A DNA stretch of 64,000 nucleotides from Roseateles saccharophilus (GCF_004342485.1 NZ_SMBU01000004.1:124001-188000); one strand, 5' to 3'; numbered from the stretch's first letter, positions 18,301 through 30,332 are shown. The notes: generated from the letters alone by a model not told the origin. Numbers and translations: made by a program.

Positions 18301-18844
18301 GGGCAGCGAGCACCAGGACCTGTGGGCGCAGCGTTTCAGCGCCCGCCCCGAAGAGCGCGTGCAGGGCCGTGGCGGCTTCGCGATGCACACGCTGCTGGAC
18401 GACTGGATCGACGTGCAGGTCGTGGCACGCCGCAGCGTGCCGGTCGCGCGCCTGGTCATCGGGCCCTTCGTCGTGCTGGCCCTGCTCGTCGTCGCGCGCA
18501 GCCGGCTGTTCGACAACTGGTCGCTGACGCCGGCCATCGCCGTCGGCGTGAGCTTCTACGTGGCGACGCTGATCGGCCTGACCTTCCTGCTCAAGCAGGC
18601 GGCCGAGAACGCGCGCAGCCGCGCGCTGGAGTCCATGCAGGCCGACCTGCGCTGGCTGGCCGGCTGCGGCGCGCCGCTGGCCGGCCTGCAGGAACCCTTC
18701 AAGCGGCTGATCGCCCAGGTCGAGAACGAGCAGAAGGGAGCCTTTGCGTCCTTTTTCGACCAGCCCCTGCTCAAGGCGCTGCTGGTGCCGCTGGGCGGCG
18801 CGGGCGGCACGCAGCTGTTCGACTACCTGCTGCTGGGCCGCTGA
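15365..18844 (+). CDS. large polytopic membrane protein of unknown function with a binding-protein-like soluble domain
   Basis: 1159 residues from ATG 15365 (AGGAGG seven bases upstream). One N-terminal membrane segment (about 12-30) is followed by the motif RLWEDPFAALRRYE and a soluble region of about 600 residues. Around 375-545 it alternates strand and helix like a type-1 periplasmic-binding or receiver-like Rossmann domain: RRVVIVAERDSIYAQALVEQF, LRVIYFFRGIDG, IGAIGIFANDVHDKLLVLQAL and MFFTTDMDARYLHP. Then come about nine membrane segments (645-666, 692-718, 725-744, 755-777, 802-821, 891-912, 928-955, 1026-1050, 1053-1078) and a cytoplasmic-looking tail. Cysteines occur in pairs (CRSDPC, CPTC). 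I do not recognise the family; it might be a ligand sensor or transporter. It stands alone between Hsp33 and a small unknown gene. Confidence 0.9.
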   Translation: MADSKGGVLGSFPWASLAVLMAFVASTQLVPHAFDALRPAEKARAQAPLDPDLEINARLWEDPFAALRRYELERSERCERQQKASRPVDGDCSRQMPRLRDPRNLLARLDADQNQRMDDILVILALMPGADFVGAEEARRRIRYATLAGLLAQDYVPDNAERLSLLEFRLLDAQAEAGGPGYMVPYELLSLRRPATEQPPSRYAQVALLWVDETALPLRKLDAVARLTEQLMGREARERAHLRFRFDAQDVLPRLAVIGPSSTDALRTALRDLRCAADLNNTAGIGTSQLAESDAVRCARRGEDVRAGLPADVLAGYRLLARAEFYNPSSTAPERMLPELQGYTRAVTGLDDGLDAFLTQHFSRLTGAQGRPPPVHMLRTVGSDADLIDKLVAELKLRLPQRHRRVVIVAERDSIYAQALVEQFRDDLPADLQKSLRVIYFFRGIDGVTTKDANAAAALATAADKTPPLEWPESRDQLDYLRRLGMELQRSESGNGDMPIGAIGIFANDVHDKLLVLQALHENFSDRMFFTTDMDARYLHPRTQAFTRNLIVASSLPLAFYPVPPEKAGSALDLQAGTPPLRDIYQTSTYAAARRAGCRSDPCKQREGRALDEVLKHTSVYEIGRSGTVPLSGYALERRPPQSSMGRVFVALLMAAVFGCMLFAWPSTPSMRQARRVLLPRSPGEAAMRMEPTAIILVTMHAVLLSYGMFSLVEFVLPGRMSFGRAPLLAALAAGAALLVGLTGCKSGGQRRPTALLTAGLALLVTTWLALAWPAGGWRPGGICPTCEPTVWLEGVSAWPSHLIHLLALFTLLWTLDWAWADSQEQLCRDSDWLHLPRPPEHPSVTALLRNWFSTVSVLFWKPGVGYSCDFKQLWIEYGERGEASPRSARTLFWFTLTLGVVTLLFLGLNDGQIPEVPARGREYRGLVRVTLYAALLLLPLLIVAVADATVLLTRFVRHLNVGRSFYPDETIELFAKALGSEHQDLWAQRFSARPEERVQGRGGFAMHTLLDDWIDVQVVARRSVPVARLVIGPFVVLALLVVARSRLFDNWSLTPAIAVGVSFYVATLIGLTFLLKQAAENARSRALESMQADLRWLAGCGAPLAGLQEPFKRLIAQVENEQKGAFASFFDQPLLKALLVPLGGAGGTQLFDYLLLGR

Positions 18845-19052
18845 AGGCGGGGTGCCGGCCGCACCGGCTGCGATTTCAAGCCCTAGAACCGCGGGCGGCC
18901 CCGCCCGCCGTCATGCGTCCATACGATGGTCTTCGCTGTGAATGCGACTAGCCTTCCCGTTAGGACGCGATGCACGCTTGCGGGCAGTTGCTCGACATCG
19001 GAACCCGTCTGGCGACCCGGCATCGCCTTGCATGCCGGCCTCGGAGCATGCA

Positions 19053-19532
19053 ATGAACTTCGACTCTCGTTTGCTGGCCCTGATCGGGCGGCGCCTGCCG
19101 GCCATCTTCGACGTCATCCCGCGCGGGCCCCAGGCCGTGGCGGGCCTGCAGGACAGGCTGGCCGAACTGGCCATCAACCCGCAACCCCTGCCGCCCGGCC
19201 CGCCCGAGCGCCTGGGCGCGGCGCTGGCCCAGGAGTTCGCCCACATGGCCTGGGTGGCCGACCGCCTCGGCGCGAACTGGAAGAGCATGGCCCAGGATCT
19301 GGACGACTGGTGCCCGACGGCGCCGCGCAAGATCAAGCTGCCGGTCGGCTGGCCGCCTATTCCCGAACCCGAGCCGCATCCGAACTGGCTGGCGGAACTG
19401 CATCTGGGTTTTGCCGCCAAGCTGGCGTCGATCTCGGCCGAGCACGCCGGCAGCAACTTCGCGGCGACGCTGGACCGGGCCGTCGGTCGCTCGGTCGACG
19501 CGATATCGCAGTTGCAGATGCCGACGCGCTGA
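19053..19532 (+). CDS. small protein with an NPQPLPPGPPE motif, unknown function
   Basis: 159 residues, ATG 19053 with GGAG six bases upstream. The sequence is mostly helical with a striking INPQPLPPGPPER stretch (about 47-59); proline strings of the NPQPLPP type recur, as I recall, in unrelated uncharacterised bacterial proteins. A second Pro-rich stretch, WPPIPEPEPHPNW, follows near 105. No signal peptide or membrane segment is visible. It lies 208 bp after the 1159-residue membrane protein on the same strand; an ATGC-rich leader without an obvious promoter separates them. Function is unknown; a partner role to the membrane protein is only a guess. Confidence 0.75.
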   Translation: MNFDSRLLALIGRRLPAIFDVIPRGPQAVAGLQDRLAELAINPQPLPPGPPERLGAALAQEFAHMAWVADRLGANWKSMAQDLDDWCPTAPRKIKLPVGWPPIPEPEPHPNWLAELHLGFAAKLASISAEHAGSNFAATLDRAVGRSVDAISQLQMPTR

Positions 19533-19541
19533 AGGCGCGGG

Positions 19542-20048
19542 TCAGCGGATGGCGCCCAAGGCCTGGGCGAGCCGGCTGCCGTCGTCGCCGCGAATGTCCA
19601 CCCAGGGCAGGCCATGCCCGGCCAGCGTGGCGCGCAGGCGCGCGTCGAAGCGCGCCCGCACCTCGGGGCCGTCGCGTTGGAAACCGTCGGCCTGCCAGGG
19701 CAGGTCGGGAGCACACAGCAGCGTCACTTCGCAGCGGCGCTGGAAGGCGACGGCGCTGGCGGTCAGCGAGTCATCGTCGAAATAGTGCTCGCTGCACAGG
19801 GCCGTGATCAGCGGCGTGGTGTCGCAGATCACCAGTTCATGCGCGCGCGTAGCGGCCTCGATGCGTGCGGCCTGTTCGGTGGCGATGTGGGCCTGCTCGT
19901 GGCGCTGCGGCGTGCGGCCATGGGCGGCGCACCACTCACGCAGGTATTCGGTGACGAGGCCGGCGTCGAGATGCGCCGCCAGGGCTTCGGCCAGCGTGGA
20001 CTTGCCCGTGCATTCGGCACCGAGCAGCGCGACAAGACGCCCGCTCAT
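19542..20048 (-). CDS. NadR-like AAA kinase (probable ribosylnicotinamide kinase)
   Basis: 168 residues with a P-loop at 10-18 (GAECTGKST), VTEYLREWCAAHG, and a Walker-B-like VICDTTPLITALCSEHYF. This matches the kinase domain of NadR, which phosphorylates nicotinamide riboside to NMN; here it is free-standing, without the adenylyltransferase or repressor domains. The start overlaps the pnuC stop (ATGA at 20045-20048), so transporter and kinase are co-translated, which strongly supports nicotinamide riboside salvage. A role with another PnuC-transported vitamin cannot be excluded. Confidence 0.88.
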   Translation of the reverse strand: MSGRLVALLGAECTGKSTLAEALAAHLDAGLVTEYLREWCAAHGRTPQRHEQAHIATEQAARIEAATRAHELVICDTTPLITALCSEHYFDDDSLTASAVAFQRRCEVTLLCAPDLPWQADGFQRDGPEVRARFDARLRATLAGHGLPWVDIRGDDGSRLAQALGAIR

Positions 20049-20656
20049 GTGCGGCGCCAGGCGCGCCAGCCCCAGAAGCTCATCGGGATGAAGCCGGCGT
20101 ACAGGATGACGGTCAGCCAGTAGCCCTTGATGCCGAACAGCACGACGCTGACCGCGTTGACGACGATCCAGGTCGGCCAGTTCTCTTCGTATTTGCGCGC
20201 CAGCAGCCATTGGCCGAGCAGGCTGGCGACGGTGGGGAAGGCGTCCCAGTAGGGCAGGGGGCTGTCGGTCGCCTTGGCAAGGAAGGCCCCGAGCAGCGGC
20301 CAGGCGGCCAGTGTCAGCAGCGCCGGCTTCACGAGGCCGCGCAGCCCCAGCCGCCTCACGCTGAGCGCATCGCCCTGGCGCGTGCGGCCGAAGCGCCATT
20401 GCCACCAGCCCCACAGCGCCAGCGCCGCGAACAGCAGCTGCAGGGAGGCCTCGCCGTAGAGCCTGCCGTCCCAGAAGAGGGCGAAGTACATCAGCGAGCT
20501 GACCAGGGCCAGCGGCCAGGCCAGCAGATGGACGTGCATATTGCAGACCACCATCCAGACGGCCAGCACGAAGGCGACCAGCTCCAGCCAGGAGATGGGG
20601 CTGCCGAATGCGGTGAAGGCCGGCGCGATCAACGCCGCCCAGGCAGCGGCGAGCAT
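20045..20656 (-). CDS. pnuC: PnuC-family nicotinamide riboside transporter
   Basis: 203 residues with seven or eight membrane segments. WLELVAFVLAVWMVVCNMHVHLLAWPLALVSSLMYFALFW and YGEASLQLLFAALALWGWWQW are PnuC signatures (the W-rich facilitator pore), and KYEENWPTWIVVNAVSVVLFGIKGYWLT is the typical C-terminal half. It imports nicotinamide riboside by facilitated diffusion, trapped by phosphorylation by the overlapping kinase. The ATG shares a base with the ftsB stop (TGATG), tying it to the eno-ftsB transcript. Confidence 0.92.
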   Translation of the reverse strand: MLAAAWAALIAPAFTAFGSPISWLELVAFVLAVWMVVCNMHVHLLAWPLALVSSLMYFALFWDGRLYGEASLQLLFAALALWGWWQWRFGRTRQGDALSVRRLGLRGLVKPALLTLAAWPLLGAFLAKATDSPLPYWDAFPTVASLLGQWLLARKYEENWPTWIVVNAVSVVLFGIKGYWLTVILYAGFIPMSFWGWRAWRRT

Positions 20657-20946
20657 CAGCGCTTGGCCGCCGACGACGCGGCGGCCAGCGGCACGAAGAC
20701 CTCGTCGGACTTGATCATGCCCAGCTCGAAACGGGCTTTCTCCTCGACCATCTCCAGGCCTTCGCGCAGGTCGCGCAGCTCGGCCTGCAGCTGGGCATTG
20801 CGGGCCCGGGCCTGGTCGTTGTCGGCCTGGGCCTTGGCCAGCTCCTCCCGGAGCTGGGCCACATGCGGAATGCTGCCCCGGCCCACCCAGAGCTGGGCTT
20901 GGATGACGACCAGGAAGATCGCCAGGACCAGGGCAAGCGCCTTCAA
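20656..20946 (-). CDS. ftsB: cell division protein FtsB
   Basis: 96 residues: one N-terminal membrane helix (ALALVLAIFLVVIQAQLWVG), a coiled coil (about 30-75, QLREELAKAQADNDQARARNAQLQAE) and the conserved EEKARFELGMIKSDEVFV. FtsB joins FtsL and FtsQ in the divisome and activates septal peptidoglycan synthesis. It lies 3 bp after eno, the usual betaproteobacterial order, and its stop overlaps the pnuC start. Confidence 0.95.
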   Translation of the reverse strand: MKALALVLAIFLVVIQAQLWVGRGSIPHVAQLREELAKAQADNDQARARNAQLQAELRDLREGLEMVEEKARFELGMIKSDEVFVPLAAASSAAKR

Positions 20947-20949
20947 CGC

Positions 20950-22236
<1,287 letters not shown>

Positions 22237-22316
22237 TCAGTGTCTCCAGGAAGTGAAAAATTCGGGCGGGCCGCAGTTTGCCAAGCGGGCGTTACCGCGT
22301 CACAACAATGCGCTCT

Positions 22317-22607
22317 TCAGACGCCTTCGATCAGGACCATGCGCATCACGGCCGCACCTTCGCGGGCCTGGCGGGCGCGGGTGTATTCGGCCGAGTCGTA
22401 GAAGGCCTGGGCCGCTTCGCGCGATGGGAACTTCAGCAGCACGACGCGCTCGGGCGTCCAGTCGCCTTCCAGCACGGTTACCGCGCCGCCACGCACGCAA
22501 GGCTCGGCGCCGTGCACCTGCATCGCGATGGTGGAGAACTTGCGGTAGTCCTCGTACTGCGTGGGGTTGGTGACGGTGACGTTGGCGAGGATGTAGGCAG
22601 ACGGCAT
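22317..22607 (-). CDS. DUF1330 family protein
   Basis: 96 residues. It begins MPSAYILANVTVTNPTQYEDYRKF and contains VRGGAVTVLEGDW and LKFPSREAAQAFYDSAEY, the pattern of the DUF1330 dimeric alpha/beta barrel (ABM-like) family. Members are small cytoplasmic proteins of unknown biochemical role. It sits 7 bp after kdsA and 80 bp before eno, so it is part of the same transcript. Confidence 0.9.
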   Translation of the reverse strand: MPSAYILANVTVTNPTQYEDYRKFSTIAMQVHGAEPCVRGGAVTVLEGDWTPERVVLLKFPSREAAQAFYDSAEYTRARQAREGAAVMRMVLIEGV

Positions 22608-22614
22608 GGTTCGA

Positions 22615-23472
22615 TCAGCAGGAAAAGTCGTTCTCCAACAGGGGCTGCTTCTTGACGACGCGGTCCAGCGCCACCAGTTGCTCCAGCAGCGTCTTCATGT
22701 GCTTGAGCGGCACGGCATTGGGGCCGTCGCTGAAGGCCTCGGCCGGGTTCGGATGCGTTTCCATGAAGAGGCCGGCCACGCCCACGCCGACACCGGCACG
22801 CGCCAGCACCGGCACCATCTCGCGGGCGCCGCCGCTGGTGCCGCCGAGGCCGCCGGGCTTCTGCACCGAGTGGGTCACGTCGAACACCACCGGCGCGCCG
22901 GTGTTGCGCATCCCGGCCAGGCTGGTCATGTCGGCGACGAGGTTGTTGTAGCCGAAGCTGACGCCGCGTTCGCAGGCCAGGAAGCGATCTTCGGAAAGGC
23001 CCACTTCCGCGGCTGCGGCGCGGGCCTTGTCGATGACGTTCTTCATGTCCCAGGGCGCGAGGAACTGGCCCTTCTTGATGTTGACCGGCCGGCCACTTTG
23101 CGCGACGGCGCGGATGAAGTCGGTCTGGCGGCACAGGAAGGCCGGCGTCTGCAGCACGTCGACGACGGCGGCGACCTCGGCAACCTGGGAGGCATCGTGC
23201 ACATCGGTCAGCACCGGCAGGCCGGTCTGGCGGCGCACCTCGTCGAGGATATTCAGGCCGGCTTCCATGCCGACGCCACGCTTGGAGGTGCCGGACGAGC
23301 GGTTGGCCTTGTCGAAGGAGCCCTTGTAGATCAGCGGAATGCCGAGAGCCGTGCAGGCTTCCTTCAGCAGGCCGGCGACGTCGAGCGACATCTGCAGGCC
23401 TTCGATGGAGCAGGTGCCGGCGATCAGGAAGAAAGGCTTGTCAATGCCGGCGTCGAATCCGCAGAGCTTCAT
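22615..23472 (-). CDS. kdsA: 3-deoxy-8-phosphooctulonate synthase
   Basis: 285 residues. It condenses phosphoenolpyruvate with arabinose 5-phosphate to make KDO-8-phosphate for the lipopolysaccharide core. [46 protein letters not shown] and [18 protein letters not shown] are the usual active-site loops. Reading the metal-site position, N in PVNIKKG and the start MKLCGFD... suggests the gene needs experimental assignment to the metal or non-metal class. It starts 2 bp after pyrG, tying CTP and KDO synthesis (CMP-KDO) into one transcript. Confidence 0.96.
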   Translation of the reverse strand: MKLCGFDAGIDKPFFLIAGTCSIEGLQMSLDVAGLLKEACTALGIPLIYKGSFDKANRSSGTSKRGVGMEAGLNILDEVRRQTGLPVLTDVHDASQVAEVAAVVDVLQTPAFLCRQTDFIRAVAQSGRPVNIKKGQFLAPWDMKNVIDKARAAAAEVGLSEDRFLACERGVSFGYNNLVADMTSLAGMRNTGAPVVFDVTHSVQKPGGLGGTSGGAREMVPVLARAGVGVGVAGLFMETHPNPAEAFSDGPNAVPLKHMKTLLEQLVALDRVVKKQPLLENDFSC

Positions 23473-23474
23473 GA

Positions 23475-25976
<2,502 letters not shown>

Positions 25977-25980
<4 letters not shown>

Positions 25981-28538
25981 GCCTTGGCCAGTGCCTTCAG
26001 CTTGTAGAGCGCTTCCAGCGCCTCGCGCGGCGACAGCGTATCCGGGTCGACCTTGTCCAGCGCCTGCCGCAGCTCGCTGAGCTCGGGCAGGGGCGGTGGC
26101 GCGGGCGGGGCGGCGAAGAGGTCGAACTGGTCGTCGGCCGCGTTCTGCCGCGCCTCCAGCGCCTCCAGCGTCGCGCGCGCCTGGCGCACCAGGCTGGCGG
26201 GCATACCGGCCAGCCTGGCCACCTGCACGCCATAGCTGCGGCTGGCCGGGCCGGCCTGCAGCTCGTGCAGGAAGACGATGTCCTCGCCGCTCTCCACGGC
26301 CGACACATGCCAGTTCTGCGCCATCGGATGCTTGGCCGGGAACTCGGTCAGCTCGAAGTAGTGCGTCGCGAACAGCGTGAAGGCACGGGTCTTGTCGTGC
26401 AGATGGCTGGCGATGGCGGAGGCCAGCGCCAGGCCGTCGAAGGTGGAGGTGCCGCGGCCGATCTCGTCCATCAGCACCAGGGACTGGTCGGTGGCCGAAT
26501 GCAGGATGGCCGCACCCTCGGTCATCTCCAGCATGAAGGTGGACTGCGCATTGGCGAGGTCGTCCGCCGCGCCGATGCGGGTGTGGATGGCGTCCATCGG
26601 CCCGAGGCGGCAGCTCGTCGCCGGCACGTAGGAGCCGATGGCGGCGAGCAGCGCGATCAGCGCGACCTGGCGCATGAAGGTGCTCTTGCCGCCCATATTG
26701 GGGCCGGTGATGACCAGCATGCGCGTGCGTGCGTCGAGCCGGCAGTCGTTGGGCATGAATTCCGCGCCGCTGGTCTCGGCCAGGCGTGCCTGCACGACCG
26801 GATGGCGGCCGGCCTCGATCTCCAGGCAGGGCTGGCTGACGAACTCCGGCCGGCACCAGTTCAGCGTGATGGCGCGTTCGGCCAGCGCGGCCAGCGCGTC
26901 CAGCCCGGCCAGCGTACGGCCCAGCGCGGCCAGCGGTTCCAGACGCGAGATCAGCGCGTCGATGACCTGCTCGTACAGCAGCTTTTCGCGCGCCAGCGCC
27001 CGCTCGTTGGCGGACAGCGCCTTGTCCTCGAAGGCCTTGAGCTCGGGCGTGATGTAGCGCTCGGCGTTCTTCAGCGTCTGGCGGCGCTGGTAGTCCATCG
27101 GCACCTTGTCGACCTGCCCCTGCGTGACCTCGATGTAGAAGCCGTGCACGCGGTTGAACTGCACGCGCAGATTGGCGATGCCGGTGCGGGCGCGTTCGCG
27201 GGTCTCGAGGTCGAGCAGGAAGCCGTCGCAGTTCTGCTGGATGCCGCGCAGCTCGTCCAGCTCGGCGTCGAAGCCGTCGGCGATGACGCCGCCGTCGCGC
27301 GGCAGCAGGGCCGGCTCGGCGGCAATCGCACGCTCCAGAAGTTCGAGGATGTCGGCCGGCGGGTTCAGGCTCGCGTCGCGCAGTGCGGCCGGCGTCACGG
27401 CGCGCAGCTGCGGCAGCACCTGCAGCGTCGCGCGGATGCCGGTCAGCTCGCGCGGGCGCACCTGGCGCAGCGCGATGCGGGCGGCGATGCGCTCGACGTC
27501 GCTGACCGACTTCAGCGCCTCGCGCAGCGGCTCGAAGCCCTCGGCCTGCAGCGCCGCGATCGCGTCGTGGCGGGCGATGGCCTCGCCGCGCTCGCGCTTG
27601 GGGTGCAGCAGCCACTGGCGCAGCATGCGGCTGCCCATGCCGCTCTTGCAGGTGTCCAGCAGCGAAAAGAGGGTGGGCGAGGTCTCGCCGCGCAGCGTCT
27701 GCACGAGTTCCAGGTTGCGCTGCGTGGCCGGTGGCAGATCCAGCAGTTCGCTGGCACGCTGCACGCGCAGCGTGCGCACATGGGCCAGCGCGCGGCCCTG
27801 GGTGTGCTCGGCAAACGCCAGCAGGGCGCTCGCGGCCGCATGGGCCAGCGACAGCTCGTGCGCGTTGAAGCCCTGCAGATTGGCCACGCCCAGCTGTTCG
27901 CAGAGCTTGCGCTGGCCTAAAGCGCCGTCGAACTGCCAGCCCGGCCGGTTCGTGACGGGCCAGCGCGCGCGCATGACGCCGGCCGGCTGGGCCTCGCGGT
28001 TGACCAGGATCTCGGCCGGCGTCAGCCGCGCCATCCAGGCCGACAGCTCGGCGTCGCTGCACTCGGCCAGGCCGATCTCGCCCTGGGTCAGCGACAGCCA
28101 GGCCAGGCCATGCCGGCGGCCCTGGGCCGAGACGCTCAGCAGCACGGCGTCCTGCTTGTCGGCCAGCAGCTCGGTGTCGGTGATGGTGCCCGGCGTGACG
28201 ACGCGCACCACCTTGCGCTCCACCGGCCCCTTGCCGGCGCCGACCTCGCCCACCTGCTCGGCAATCGCCACCGCTTCGCCCAGCTTGATGAGCTTGGCGA
28301 GATAGCTCTCCAGCGCATGCACGGGCACGCCGGCCATGACGACGGGCTGGCCGGCGCTCTGGCCGCGCTGGGTCAGCGTGATGTCCAGCAGCGCGTTGCA
28401 CTTGCGGGCATCGTCGTAGAAGACCTCGTAGAAATCGCCCATCCGGTACAGCAGCAGCGTGTCCGGGAAATCGGCTTTCAGGCCCAGGTATTGGGCCATC
28501 ATGGGCGTGTGGGCGCTGAAGTCAGCGGGCTGGGTCAT
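25977..28538 (-). CDS. mutS: DNA mismatch repair protein MutS
   Basis: 853 residues, standard length. The N-terminal mismatch-reading motif is FYE (36-38, in [12 protein letters not shown]), [12 protein letters not shown] begins domain I, and the ATPase Walker A (GPNMGGKST, about 611-619), Walker B ([16 protein letters not shown]) and ATHYFELTE complete the ABC-type ATPase. It recognises base mismatches and small loops and recruits MutL. It is the first gene of the minus-strand mutS-hydrolase unit and is preceded by a small hairpin (28561-28578). Confidence 0.98.
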
Positions 28539-28560
28539 CGAAGTTTTCTAGGAATAGCAA

Positions 28561-28578
28561 AGCCCTCGAAGGAGGGCT
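28561..28578 (-). terminator. terminator-like hairpin in the mutS leader
   Basis: agccctc / gagggct, 7-bp stem, 4-base loop, followed on the minus strand by TTTGCT. It lies 23 bp upstream of the mutS start, not after a gene on that strand, so it may attenuate mutS or be a relic terminator of a lost upstream gene. Confidence 0.45.
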
Positions 28579-28624
28579 CAAATCAGCGGCTCAGTTTAAG
28601 CGGGCACCGCATGAAGGACAGGAC

Positions 28625-29713
28625 ATGACGACACCCTTGATGCCGCGCACGGCGTGGTTGGGCGGTTTAGCGTTTGCGCTGGCGGGCCTGGCGGCCACGG
28701 CGCAGGCCGGGCCATCGGCCTGCGCCGAGGTGGCGGCCCAGGCGCGCAAGCTGCCGGAATCGGGCTGGGCCGCGCCGGAGCCGCTGGCACCCTGGCTGCG
28801 GCGCTACGAACCACGCCATCCAAGGGCAATGCTGACGGCCGTCGAGCAGGATCTGCTGGACGACCCGCGCTGGCGCCAAGCGGTGAGCGCCACGCCGGAC
28901 CAGCCGTTGTCCATTGAGCGGCTGCGCGGTACGCCCATCTACCGGGTGGACCAGGTGGCCGGCAGTGCCGGCTGCCAGACCTATGTGCTGGTGGAGGCCC
29001 GCAGCGGCCAGCCGGCGCGCCCGCTGGCCACGCCTATCCCCGTCGAGCAACCCATGGGCCTTTGCACCACGCAGTCGGCTTTCTTCGCTACGGTGCAGGG
29101 GCAGCCGGCGCTGGTGGTGGGCGGCCACGATTCGATGATCGGGCTGGATCAGCATTACCGCGTCTCGACCTGGGACGGCAAGGCCTTCGGCCCGGCCTGT
29201 ACGCTGGCGTTGAAGCTGCACGGCCGGCTGCGCCAGGCCGAGCAGCATTGCCGCAGCGATGCGGGCTGGTGCAGTGGCGCAGCGGCGTTGGCGCGCGAGC
29301 TGGCCCAGGCCTATGACCGCGACCGCCGCGGTGGCGCCAAGCTGGACCCCGAGAAGTTCGCGGACGGGCACAGCCCCGACCGAATACTGCGCACCACGCT
29401 GCGGCAGCCCGACCTGGGGCCCGGCGCCGCCGGCGACGAAGGGTTGCAGTTGCCGCTGCTGGGCGACGAGGCGCGCGACCGTGACATCTTCCTGAGCAGC
29501 TACGCCAACGTGGACGTGCGTCGACTGGCCGTCTGGCTGGATGGCCGCTGGTGGCAGGTGGTCGTGGGGCGCGCCGGCATCGGCTGGCGCGAATCGACCG
29601 ACACCCTGGTGACCCTGTACGAGCCGCTGGGCCGCGCCATCGACGCGCAGGCAGGCTGGCGCTTCACGCTGGAGGCCTCGGGCCTGGTGTCGGCTACTGC
29701 GTCACCGGAGTGA
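28625..29713 (+). CDS. secreted cysteine-rich protein of unknown function
   Basis: 362 residues with a signal peptide ending near AATAQA (residue 28). The mature protein has six cysteines (SACAEV at Cys33, then AGCQTY, GLCTTQ, PACTLA, QHCRSD, GWCSGA), enough for three disulfides, suggesting a periplasmic or secreted protein. Middle blocks include LVVGGHDSMIGLDQHYRVSTWDGKAF. There is no membrane segment or recognisable catalytic motif. It is divergent from mutS and followed by a pair of hairpins. Function is not recognised. Confidence 0.8.
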   Translation: MTTPLMPRTAWLGGLAFALAGLAATAQAGPSACAEVAAQARKLPESGWAAPEPLAPWLRRYEPRHPRAMLTAVEQDLLDDPRWRQAVSATPDQPLSIERLRGTPIYRVDQVAGSAGCQTYVLVEARSGQPARPLATPIPVEQPMGLCTTQSAFFATVQGQPALVVGGHDSMIGLDQHYRVSTWDGKAFGPACTLALKLHGRLRQAEQHCRSDAGWCSGAAALARELAQAYDRDRRGGAKLDPEKFADGHSPDRILRTTLRQPDLGPGAAGDEGLQLPLLGDEARDRDIFLSSYANVDVRRLAVWLDGRWWQVVVGRAGIGWRESTDTLVTLYEPLGRAIDAQAGWRFTLEASGLVSATASPE

Positions 29714-29733
29714 GTTGCCCCGGAAAAGCGCAA

Positions 29734-29790
29734 GGCCCGCGATGCGGGCCTCGGTGCTTGCTCATGCCAGCCGGCTTGCAGGCCGGCTGG
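29734..29790. terminator. two hairpins between convergent genes
   Basis: ggcccgc-gat-gcgggcc (29734-29750) and ccagccggc-ttgcag-gccggctgg (29767-29790; 9-bp stem) lie between the secreted protein gene (plus strand) and the TonB-domain gene (minus strand). Neither has a strong T run, but together they are the likely bidirectional transcription end. Confidence 0.6.
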
Positions 29791-29838
29791 CCTTCGATGC
29801 GCGTCGCTGGGTCCGCAGGGACTCAGCTCGGGCGCATC

Positions 29839-30153
29839 TCAGTCTTCCGACTTGAAGACGAGCTTGACTTCGTGGGTCTGGGGCGTGCCCGTGCCTTCGA
29901 AGCGCCACTGGCTCAGCGCGTCCACGGCGGCGCGGTCGAACACGCGCTTAGGTTCGGCTTCGACGACCTCGACGCCCGAGACCTTGCCGTCGCCGGCAAT
30001 GCTCATCTTGGCGCGCACGCTGCCGGACGTGATGTTCTTCTTCACGGCTTCGCCCGGGTACTCCGGCGCCACCTTCTTCAGGACCTTGGCATCGGCATGA
30101 GCCAGGGAAGCAGCGGCGACGAGGGCGAGGGCGATAGCGGAGCGGGCGAACAT
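29839..30153 (-). CDS. free-standing TonB C-terminal domain protein
   Basis: 104 residues from ATG 30153. A signal peptide (MFARSAIALALVAAASLAHA) leads straight into a TonB-type C-terminal domain (KKVAPEYPGEAVKKNITSGSVRAKMSIAGDGKVSGVEVVEAEP, then FDRAAVDALSQWRFEGTG). Unlike real TonB it has no transmembrane anchor, no Pro-rich linker and no ExbBD genes beside it, so it is probably a periplasmic protein, perhaps binding receptors or peptidoglycan. Its exact role is unknown. An upstream in-frame ATG at 30264 would lengthen it by 37 residues but lacks signal-peptide character. Confidence 0.85.
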   Translation of the reverse strand: MFARSAIALALVAAASLAHADAKVLKKVAPEYPGEAVKKNITSGSVRAKMSIAGDGKVSGVEVVEAEPKRVFDRAAVDALSQWRFEGTGTPQTHEVKLVFKSED

Positions 30154-30332
30154 CGGACAGGTCTTTCGGTCGGTGGTATCTGTTGGATGGCGGCTTGTGG
30201 CCGAGGAGCAGCGCGCATTCTGGCCAGCGGAACCCCCACGGTTAAGGGGGTGGGCCGTGCACAAGTCACACGCCGGCGCTGGGCTTGCCGCGTGGATGCC
30301 ATGGTTGCCAACTCCGTCACGGCCGAAAACGA

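Noticed and set aside
15206-18388. 1060-residue antisense open frame opposite the large membrane protein
   Set aside because: It is rich in Arg, Ala, Gly, Gln and His, has no domains, and mirrors a well-supported plus-strand gene; such frames are expected in GC-rich DNA.
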